64,000 bases of DNA. Origin: JAITVM01 sp031551135. GTDB taxonomy: Bacteria > Bacillota > Clostridia > Lachnospirales > JAITVM01. Location of the stretch: NCBI GenBank assembly GCA_031551135.1, contig JAVBOA010000002.1, forward strand, positions 1 to 64,000. Reading direction: 5' to 3'. The position numbers and the translations under genes are program-made. The notes beneath the pieces were generated by a model. The model was not told the origin of the DNA and searched no databases. It saw nothing but the letters and a program-made list of their open reading frames with translations. Below are positions 16,975 through 23,610 of the stretch, piece after piece (the stretch's first letter is position 1; each line of letters opens with the position of its first letter).

Positions 16975-17002
16975 TTGAATATATTTAAATTTATGTTATA
17001 AT
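16975..17002 (+). promoter_or_regulatory. promoter of the 17184 gene
   Basis: TTGAAT (16975-16980), a 16-base spacer, and an extended -10 TGT-TATAAT (16994-17002). Transcription would begin near 17009 and run through the whole MITE that follows. Confidence 0.65.
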
Positions 17003-17011
17003 ATTATTACA

Positions 17012-17123
17012 CTATTTTCAATATAAAGGATAGAAAAAAAATATTTCATTTCGCGCTAGAAACATTGCGCGAAACGCTCCGCTGTGAAAAATTTTTTTCT
17101 ACTTATCAAAATGAAAATATTAT
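17012..17123 (-). mobile_element. MITE family 1, degenerate-ended copy (orientation B)
   Basis: Same body as the 14699 copy, but the left flank is ACA and not TA, and the right terminus reads GAAAATATTA, so both ends have drifted. It lies between a good extended -10 promoter and the stalk-domain gene, so it forms part of that gene's 5' untranslated RNA. Confidence 0.65.
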
Positions 17124-17183
17124 TACATAATCTAATGCAAAATATAAAAAATACTTTTTAGAAAAATATAGGGGGAAAATAAA

Positions 17184-17990
17184 ATGAAAAAATTTAATCT
17201 CAAGCCTTTTGCAATCGGTTTCTTTTTGGGAACTCTCGGCATTACAAGCGTTTTCGCGGCAAGCGGTCTGAAATCGGCTCGGCTCAGTACCGCTAAAATC
17301 TTTTATAACGACAAGGAAATGAAACTTACAAATCCTTTGATATCTGTTATTAAAGATAATGACCCAAATGCCCATACATACATGCCTTTGCGGGAGATTT
17401 TAGAGAACTTAAGTTTTGATGTAGTTTGGAATTCCAAAGATTCCTCTATCACTTTAGTTGACAAAACACCTGCAAAAGCTGAATTTGATCCAAAAACAAA
17501 CGCGTTAGATTTTTTCAAAAAATACTTGAAAATTGATTTATCCGGAAAAGACAGTATAATTGACTACGAATATTATCCAAAATCCGATTTGTATTACACT
17601 AATATGCTGGGAGTCAAATGGGAAGATGAAGACGCTCATTACTACGCAAACATGGAACTTGACGGAGATATTGTAGACTTTGGTATTTACTATTTAGATG
17701 ATACTACGGATATAAAATTAATTGAACTTGAAGAAGCAAAAAACATTGCGAATAAATTTATTACTGATAACAATTTAGTTAAGACATATGGAAAACTTAC
17801 TTATCTGGGTGAATGCACTATCGGCCCGGAAGGCACTGATATTATTTACAGCCTTGACGGAAATAAATCCTTAAAAATTTATGTAAACTCTTCGAGAGAA
17901 TCTGTTATCGGTTTTTCGATTGTAAGCCTGCAAGACGGTAAAGATTCTATCGAAAATGGTAATTACAGAGAAACAGGCGTGTTTGGCTGA
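17184..17990 (+). CDS. secreted stalk-domain (copper amine oxidase N-like) protein
   Basis: 268 residues. A signal peptide (KKFNLKPFAIGFFLGTLGITSVFA) is followed by a region like the copper amine oxidase N-terminal 'stalk' domain: LSTAKIFYNDKEMKL, then TYMPLREILENLSFDVVWN near 75-95. The rest (110-268) has no motif I know; its LEEAKNIANKFI helix recalls PepSY/YpeB-like modules. AGGGGGAAA precedes the ATG. These domains are common in clostridial exoproteins and probably have no amine oxidase activity. Transcribed through a MITE from the promoter at 16975. Confidence 0.7.
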   Translation: MKKFNLKPFAIGFFLGTLGITSVFAASGLKSARLSTAKIFYNDKEMKLTNPLISVIKDNDPNAHTYMPLREILENLSFDVVWNSKDSSITLVDKTPAKAEFDPKTNALDFFKKYLKIDLSGKDSIIDYEYYPKSDLYYTNMLGVKWEDEDAHYYANMELDGDIVDFGIYYLDDTTDIKLIELEEAKNIANKFITDNNLVKTYGKLTYLGECTIGPEGTDIIYSLDGNKSLKIYVNSSRESVIGFSIVSLQDGKDSIENGNYRETGVFG

Positions 17991-18021
17991 TATTTATTGA
18001 TTTAAAAAGGAGAGCTAATGA

Positions 18022-18834
18022 ATGGCTATTTTACTTGCCTCTATACTTGATGCCGATTGGCTGAAACTAACAGAAGAAATTCAAGCAGTTGATTCTGCCG
18101 GAATCGATGGCTTTAGTATCGATATTATGGACGGAAATTTTGTTCCGCGTATAACTTTTGGACCGCATATAGTTTCGCAAATCAGAAATATTACCGACCT
18201 TCCTATCGAAGCTCATTTGATGATTGCGAATCCTGACGAGCAGATAAAAAATTATTGTGATGCAGGCGCAGACCAAATATTATTTCATTTGGAAGCTTCA
18301 AAAAATCCTGTCGCTATGATAGATTATATTCATTCCAGAGGATTGCTTGCCGGTTTGGCGATATTAATCGAAACCGATTTGGATGCTGTTTCTGATGAAA
18401 TTTTGGAAAAAATCGACGCTTTGAATCTTATGGCGGTTCGGGTTGGTTACGGCGGACAAAAACCTGCGGAAAATACAATCGAGCGAATTATTGCTCTGCG
18501 TGAGCGTGCAAAAATTTTGAATCCTAACCTTGTAATAGAAATCGATGGCGGTATGAAACAGGATAATTGCGGAAATTACGTAAACGCCGGAGCGGACATA
18601 ATCGTTATCGGTACCGGAATATATAAGGCTTCCGATTATTCCGAGGCTATCGCCGCCGCTAAAGCCAACATGAATTTCGATGCTTCGCTCTCCAAAAAAA
18701 GGCTTAACTCGTTTTTATCCACTCCAAGCGTAAAGCTGATTGATGATTCCGAAAGGCGCAGTAGACTGGATATAATGCGGCAAGAAATGGGCATTTCCAA
18801 AACTTCTTGGAATCCTTTAGAATCAAAAAGATAA
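18022..18834 (+). CDS. ribulose-phosphate 3-epimerase-like barrel with altered metal site
   Basis: 270 residues; the first ~215 align with ribulose-phosphate 3-epimerase: ASIL near the start, IDIMDGNFVPRITFGP (33-48), AHLMI (64-68) and IDGG (174-177). The metal-binding His of the family's H-x-D-V-M-D-G motif is Ser32 here, while Asp34, His65 and Asp175 remain, and the usual V-N-P-G-F-G-G-Q loop reads RVGYGGQ (140-146). So the substrate or metal may differ. About 50 extra C-terminal residues are basic and unknown. GGAGAG precedes the ATG. A paralogue specialised for another ketose phosphate is plausible. Confidence 0.75.
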   Translation: MAILLASILDADWLKLTEEIQAVDSAGIDGFSIDIMDGNFVPRITFGPHIVSQIRNITDLPIEAHLMIANPDEQIKNYCDAGADQILFHLEASKNPVAMIDYIHSRGLLAGLAILIETDLDAVSDEILEKIDALNLMAVRVGYGGQKPAENTIERIIALRERAKILNPNLVIEIDGGMKQDNCGNYVNAGADIIVIGTGIYKASDYSEAIAAAKANMNFDASLSKKRLNSFLSTPSVKLIDDSERRSRLDIMRQEMGISKTSWNPLESKR

Positions 18835-18850
18835 ATTTTCGCAATAAATA

Positions 18851-18892
18851 AATCATGACATTCGCTTTTTTAGCCTTTGTCATGATTTTTTA
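18851..18892 (+). terminator. terminator after the epimerase-like gene
   Basis: 10 bp stem AATCATGACA (18851-18860) with TGTCATGATT (18878-18887), then a T run. Sits between convergent genes and probably serves both. Confidence 0.8.
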
Positions 18893-18899
18893 TTATTTT

Positions 18900-20231
18900 T
18901 TATAATTTATACGAAATATTCGCCGCGAATTTTCCCAATTTTCCAAGCGGAATTATAGAGGATAGAATTTCTGTAAATTTCCCGAATTTGCGGTAAAAAA
19001 GATTAAATAATAAATACGGAATCCATTGTTTTTTACACAAAGGCAGACGCTTCAAAATATTTCTAAATGAATATAATTCTTTGTAGAAATTAATATATCC
19101 TTCATATAATTCCGTAGCGGACATTTTTTCCGGCTGATAAACAACATGCGCCGTATTATATTTCGAGAAATCATTATCAATTATTTTTCCGCTACTTTTC
19201 ATATCCTCAAAAAGTCTTGTTCCGGGGTACGGAGTTAAAATATGCGCCGTCACTGTCTCAATCTTATTTTCGATAACCCATTTCAGAGTATTTTCAAATA
19301 CATTTTTATCATCGTCTGGCAAGCCGAAAACCAGCGATGCGTTTACAATAATTCCTCTTTTGTGGATTTCGGAAATAAGCTTATTGTATTTTTCGATATT
19401 GTTTTGAGTTTTATGTACAGATTTCAACGAAATTTCATTTATTGTTTCGAAACCGATAAAAAGACTTTGGCAACCGCTTTCCTTCATCAAATCCAATAAA
19501 TCCGGCATATTTACAATATTACTTGAAACAGCGGCATTCCATTTTAAATTCTTATATTTTATTCTATTTAAAAATTCTCGTGTCCAATCCGGATTCCCGA
19601 TAAAATTATCATCTATAAACATAATATGTTTTGTTTTTAGTTTTTTGATTTCTTCTAAAATATCTTCGATTGGTCGTGAAATATATTTTGTAGAATTTTG
19701 GCTGCTGTTATAACAAAAATCGCATTTGAACGGACAGCCTCTGCTTGTGGAAATAATATTGCAATACAGATATTTTCTGTAGTCGATAGCATCATAATTC
19801 GGAGAAACTATTTTTGTATCTTCCTTTTGCGAATAAATTTTTTTCAGCTTTCCGTTTTCGGCATCCAAAAGCAATTCATTCCAATACGCTTCCGCCATGC
19901 CTATGCAAATCGAATCAAAATATCTCTCCGCTGTTTTTGGAGCGCAAGTAATATGAATCCCACCGGCGACAACCATTTTTCCTTTTTTTCTGAATATTTT
20001 AGAAATCGCCGCCGCACGCGGCAAAGCATCAACTGTCACAGTTATTGCAACTAAATCCGCATCCATATTAAAATCTATTTTATCGACGTTTTCGTTTATA
20101 ATTGTGAGATTGTGTTTTTTGTCTGTCAAACTTGAAAGCGTTAAAAGCGCCAAAGAAGGTGCCATTCTTGTTTTAAGCCTTGTGTCCATCGGTCTTAATT
20201 TCATTTTCGGCTGAATCAATAAAATATTCAT
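18900..20231 (-). CDS. B12-binding domain radical SAM protein
   Basis: 443 residues. An N-terminal cobalamin-binding-like Rossmann domain (about 1-140) starts MNILLIQPK and has VVAGGIHIT near 88. The radical SAM domain has the 4Fe-4S motif CPFKCDFC with Cys166, Cys170 and Cys173, and the later GFETINE and GLPDDD segments. The last ~70 residues are basic and aromatic. This architecture includes methyltransferases, cyclases and hopanoid or bacteriochlorophyll enzymes; the substrate here cannot be told. It is alone between two terminators, and no maturase partner or RiPP precursor was seen beside it. Confidence 0.85.
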   Translation of the reverse strand: MNILLIQPKMKLRPMDTRLKTRMAPSLALLTLSSLTDKKHNLTIINENVDKIDFNMDADLVAITVTVDALPRAAAISKIFRKKGKMVVAGGIHITCAPKTAERYFDSICIGMAEAYWNELLLDAENGKLKKIYSQKEDTKIVSPNYDAIDYRKYLYCNIISTSRGCPFKCDFCYNSSQNSTKYISRPIEDILEEIKKLKTKHIMFIDDNFIGNPDWTREFLNRIKYKNLKWNAAVSSNIVNMPDLLDLMKESGCQSLFIGFETINEISLKSVHKTQNNIEKYNKLISEIHKRGIIVNASLVFGLPDDDKNVFENTLKWVIENKIETVTAHILTPYPGTRLFEDMKSSGKIIDNDFSKYNTAHVVYQPEKMSATELYEGYINFYKELYSFRNILKRLPLCKKQWIPYLLFNLFYRKFGKFTEILSSIIPLGKLGKFAANISYKL

Positions 20232-20254
20232 TCATCATACCTCTTTATTTTTTG

Positions 20255-20293
20255 AAAAAAGAACTGCCTTGTTTGGAAATACAAGGGCAGTTC
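20255..20293 (-). terminator. terminator of ribF
   Basis: On the minus strand GAACTGCCCTTGT pairs with ACAAGGCAGTTC (one bulged base), followed by TTTTTT. Confidence 0.8.
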
Positions 20294-20299
20294 GTAGAA

Positions 20300-21232
20300 T
20301 TATATATAAAATTTTTGTTCGTCAAAATATTTCTGCGCATTCAAAACGTCATTTAAAATTTGTTTTTTCAGTTGTTCTATATTTATAAATTTCATCTCGT
20401 CACGTAATTTTCTATAAAAATACACGACAATTTCTTTATCATAAATATTCTCATCAAAGTCAAAAATATATGTTTCTATAGTACGTTTATCTCCGTTTAA
20501 AGTGGGATTTTCTCCGATATTAGTAACGGATTTATAAAGTTTACCGCTATATAATGTTCTTGTGGCGTAAATTCCGTCATTCGGAAGAAGTTTTTCTTCA
20601 TCAGCAATTATATTAGCCGTAGGAAAATTCAACTTTCGCCCGATTTGCTTCCCCATAACTACTTTTTCTTTTATAAAATACGGCCTGCCCATTGCCTCTT
20701 CCGCTTTTTCAAATTCGGAAGATAAAATCCATTTTCGCAGATTCGAGCTGCTTATTTTTTCGTAACCGAGATTTAAATGGGATTTAATTATTAATTTCAC
20801 ATTGTGTTTAGCGCATAACATTTTTAAAATTTCTATATTTCCGGATTTATTTTTTCCAAAAAGATAGCCTTCTCCGACAACTAAAATTTTGCAATTCAGC
20901 ATTTTCAAGAGAAATCTCTCAAAAAACTCTTCGGGAGAAAGTTCGGAAAAGCTTTTTTCAAAAGGATATTCTATAAAATAATCCAGTCCTAGGCTAGTTA
21001 ATAGATATCTTTTTTCTTCGCTGGTTATGATAAACTTTATAGTTTCTGAATTAAGAATTTTTCTGGGGTGTGGGTAAAACGAAAAAACAAGAGATTTTAA
21101 ATTTTCATTTTTAGCCAGAATTATCGTTTCTTCAATAAGCTTTTGATGACCTTTATGGAGTCCGTCAAAATTTCCCACACACACAACAGAATTTTTTATA
21201 TCAATAAAATTGGCATCATTTATGTAAACCAT
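20300..21232 (-). CDS. ribF: bifunctional riboflavin kinase / FAD synthetase
   Basis: 310 residues. Residues 1-~165 are the FMN adenylyltransferase domain with the nucleotidyltransferase motif CVGNFDGLHKGHQ and the later SSSNLRK. Residues ~175-305 are the riboflavin kinase domain with GRKLNFPTANI and the ATP/Mg2+ loop. It makes FMN and FAD from riboflavin. The ATG at 21232 (MVYIND) has AAAGGAAT upstream; the frame to 21262 has none. It is the last gene of the rimP-infB-truB cluster, separated from truB by a short MITE-like palindrome. Confidence 0.95.
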   Translation of the reverse strand: MVYINDANFIDIKNSVVCVGNFDGLHKGHQKLIEETIILAKNENLKSLVFSFYPHPRKILNSETIKFIITSEEKRYLLTSLGLDYFIEYPFEKSFSELSPEEFFERFLLKMLNCKILVVGEGYLFGKNKSGNIEILKMLCAKHNVKLIIKSHLNLGYEKISSSNLRKWILSSEFEKAEEAMGRPYFIKEKVVMGKQIGRKLNFPTANIIADEEKLLPNDGIYATRTLYSGKLYKSVTNIGENPTLNGDKRTIETYIFDFDENIYDKEIVVYFYRKLRDEMKFINIEQLKKQILNDVLNAQKYFDEQKFYI

Positions 21233-21284
21233 CTGACTATTCCTTTCAAAGAGCTTAAACAAAGCGGACGATTCAGCGTTATCA

Positions 21285-21317
21285 TACTATTTCCCTATTA
21301 AAGAATAGAAATAGTAT
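21285..21317. repeat. short palindromic MITE derivative between truB and ribF
   Basis: TACTATTTC... and ...GAAATAGTA form terminal inverted repeats around an 11-base centre, followed by TATCAATTGATA. The ends match those of the second MITE type at 37339-37482. It falls in the truB-ribF gap. Confidence 0.4.
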
Positions 21318-22216
21318 CAATTGATACTATACAACATTGTAACAGGTTTAATAAAGTCATCTTCCTTAATATAAATACCAATCAAATCATTATTGCAATC
21401 ATATATTAATATTTTTTCATCTTCCGAAATTAAATTGCCCTCAGCAATATAATTCAGCGAAACTTTATTGCCGTTTAATAAATATTTTTGGGCGGAACTC
21501 ATGGCTGAGTAAGATTTAAAATTTAATGCTTTGTCAATTGGGATTAGAATTTTATCCAATTCATCATTATCGAGATAATCAGAAAATTCATCCAAAGTAA
21601 TTGCGCCGCTCAGCAAAAAATCCCCTGACATAGTTCGGGTTAAATCACCCATCACAGCACCGACACCTAATTTTTCGCCGATATCCGCACATAAAGAACG
21701 AATATATGTACCTTTAGAACAGAGAATATCAAGCTTTATATTATTTTCGGAAATAGATTCCAAAATATCTATACTGTAAATAGTAACGTCTCGTTCTTTG
21801 CGCTCGATTTCGATTCCGTTTCTGGCAAGTTCGTAAAGCTTTTTGCCGCCGATCTTGATTGCCGAATACATAGGCGGAATTTGTTTAATCTCGCCGACAA
21901 ATAAATCTAAAATTTCTTTTAGCTGCGGCAAAGGAACGGACGCTTTTTCTTCTGTCAAAATATTTCCGTCGATGTCTAAAGTGTCCGTTCGGATACCCAA
22001 AATCAAGTTCGCCGTATATCGTTTTTTTTCGGCTTGAATATAGTCCGAAATTTTTGTCGCCTTTCCGATACAGATTGGCAAAACGCCTTCTGCATTCGGG
22101 TCGAGCGTTCCGGTATGGCCGGTTTTTATTCTTTTCATTTTTTTTCTGACTATATTCACCACATCATGAGATGTATAGCCTTTTTCTTTATAAATATTAA
22201 TTACACCGTTCAACAT
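21317..22216 (-). CDS. truB: tRNA pseudouridine(55) synthase
   Basis: 299 residues. Makes pseudouridine 55 in the T-loop of tRNAs. The family motif GHTGTLDPNAEGVLPICIG near residues 33-51 holds the catalytic Asp, and KRYTANLILGIRTDT and GTYIRSLCADIG are also conserved. Two in-frame ATGs compete: 22228 and 22216. I prefer 22216 because GAGATGA lies ~6-12 bp before it, but 22228 cannot be excluded. The start overlaps the end of the DHH phosphoesterase gene, so translation is coupled. Confidence 0.93.
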   Translation of the reverse strand: MLNGVINIYKEKGYTSHDVVNIVRKKMKRIKTGHTGTLDPNAEGVLPICIGKATKISDYIQAEKKRYTANLILGIRTDTLDIDGNILTEEKASVPLPQLKEILDLFVGEIKQIPPMYSAIKIGGKKLYELARNGIEIERKERDVTIYSIDILESISENNIKLDILCSKGTYIRSLCADIGEKLGVGAVMGDLTRTMSGDFLLSGAITLDEFSDYLDNDELDKILIPIDKALNFKSYSAMSSAQKYLLNGNKVSLNYIAEGNLISEDEKILIYDCNNDLIGIYIKEDDFIKPVTMLYSIN

Positions 22217-23159
22217 TTTTAATTTCATCTCGAATTTTAGTTTTAATTATATTATAAACTTCGTCTTTATTTCCATCAATAGAGCATCCGGAAGCTCTGG
22301 TATGCCCGCCGCCTCCGTAATTTTTCGCCAATTCGCTGACATCGATAATGCTTGAACGCAAGCTGACTTTAAATTTATTTTTTTCAGTTTCATAAATAAA
22401 AACGCCTGTGTGAATATTTTCAATTTTCATTATAAAACTTATTATAAACTCCAAATCACTGCGGTTTACGTTTAATTCACGCATTTCGTCGAGCGTAAAA
22501 AAAGAATAAGCGGTATTATAATCTTTATCAATAATAATATTCTGAATACCTCGCCCAACAGACACAATTTCCTGAAAAGTATAAGTATTCAAAATCGTAG
22601 TATAAATTAAATAGTGGTCTATTCCAAGCTCCATCAATTTTGCGGCAATACGCATGGTCTCGTGCGAAGTATTATTGAAACGAAGACCGCCTGTATCAAA
22701 AATAATACCTGCGTAAATCGCCGCGGCTATATCTTTATTAAAATTGATCGAGTTTGCAAAAAGTTTATAAACTAATTCGGAGGTTGAGGAAATTTCGGCC
22801 TCAACATAATTATAATCCGCAAATAACTCATTGCTGATATGATGGTCGATATTTATTCTTAATTTTGCTTTTTCGAAAAGCTCCGCGGCTGTTTCCGGAA
22901 AGCGGTCTTTGCTCGCGCAATCCAACGAAATAAATAAATCCGCCTTAATACTTCCGTCTCCGCTATAAATATTTTCCGCACCCGGAATAATATCGTATCT
23001 TGTAGTATATTCCTCCAAAATCACTTTTGGATTTTTGCCTATTTGCTTCAAAATCATTGAAAGTGCTAAGCACGAACCAACAGCATCGCCATCGGGTTTT
23101 ACATGGCCTACAATCACAATATCATCATATGAACTAATTAAATCCAACAAATTGTCCAT
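22197..23159 (-). CDS. nrnA: DHH/DHHA1 phosphoesterase, NrnA-like (bifunctional oligoribonuclease / pAp phosphatase)
   Basis: 320 residues. DHH motifs: GHVKPDGDAVGS (18-29), ISLDCAS, NIDHHIS and the C-terminal DHHA1 loop NYGGGGHTRASGC. NrnA degrades short oligoribonucleotides and, in some species, pAp or linear dinucleotides such as pApA. Start ATG 23159 (MDNLLDL) follows the rbfA stop by 4 bp and uses AGAGGATTAAGGAT; the frame to 23243 runs inside rbfA and is not real. Position between rbfA and truB is standard for Firmicutes. Confidence 0.92.
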   Translation of the reverse strand: MDNLLDLISSYDDIVIVGHVKPDGDAVGSCLALSMILKQIGKNPKVILEEYTTRYDIIPGAENIYSGDGSIKADLFISLDCASKDRFPETAAELFEKAKLRINIDHHISNELFADYNYVEAEISSTSELVYKLFANSINFNKDIAAAIYAGIIFDTGGLRFNNTSHETMRIAAKLMELGIDHYLIYTTILNTYTFQEIVSVGRGIQNIIIDKDYNTAYSFFTLDEMRELNVNRSDLEFIISFIMKIENIHTGVFIYETEKNKFKVSLRSSIIDVSELAKNYGGGGHTRASGCSIDGNKDEVYNIIKTKIRDEIKNVERCN

Positions 23160-23163
23160 ATCC

Positions 23164-23523
23164 TTAATCCTCTTTAATGCTATTCTTTTTGGCTTCTTCA
23201 AGTAATTTCGTAATTTTTTCGCTGTGATCCAAAGAATCGTCAATAATAAAAGTAAGTTCCGGCGTGTTTCTTAAATTCAACCTCGAAGCTAAAAGTTTCC
23301 GAATATATCCGTTTGCGCTTTTCAAAGCATTTAGGGTATCCTCTTTAACTTTAGCGTCTCCAAATACCGATACATATATTTTGCAGTATTTCAAATCGGA
23401 AGATGTTTTTACATTAACGACGGTTGTCATAACTCCTATTCTTGGGTCGGATAATTCTGACCTTATAATATTAGCAGTTTCACGCAAAATCTCGTCGTTT
23501 ATTCTTAAAATTCTATTTCCCAT
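23164..23523 (-). CDS. rbfA: ribosome-binding factor A
   Basis: 119 residues with a single KH-like fold. Helps late maturation of the 30S subunit (16S rRNA 5' end). Conserved features are RINDEILRETANIIRSEL at the N terminus and the strand-rich KYCKIYVSVFGD and LTFIIDDSLDHSEKI. Gene order infB-rbfA-nrnA supports the call. The C-terminal tail NSIKED is slightly longer than usual. Confidence 0.95.
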   Translation of the reverse strand: MGNRILRINDEILRETANIIRSELSDPRIGVMTTVVNVKTSSDLKYCKIYVSVFGDAKVKEDTLNALKSANGYIRKLLASRLNLRNTPELTFIIDDSLDHSEKITKLLEEAKKNSIKED

Positions 23524-23610
23524 TAATTTAATTCTCCTAAAACTTCTTATATCTTGTATTTTGATCCGATTACAAGGATTTATACGGTTTTGAAAAGAAG
23601 CATCATTTTT

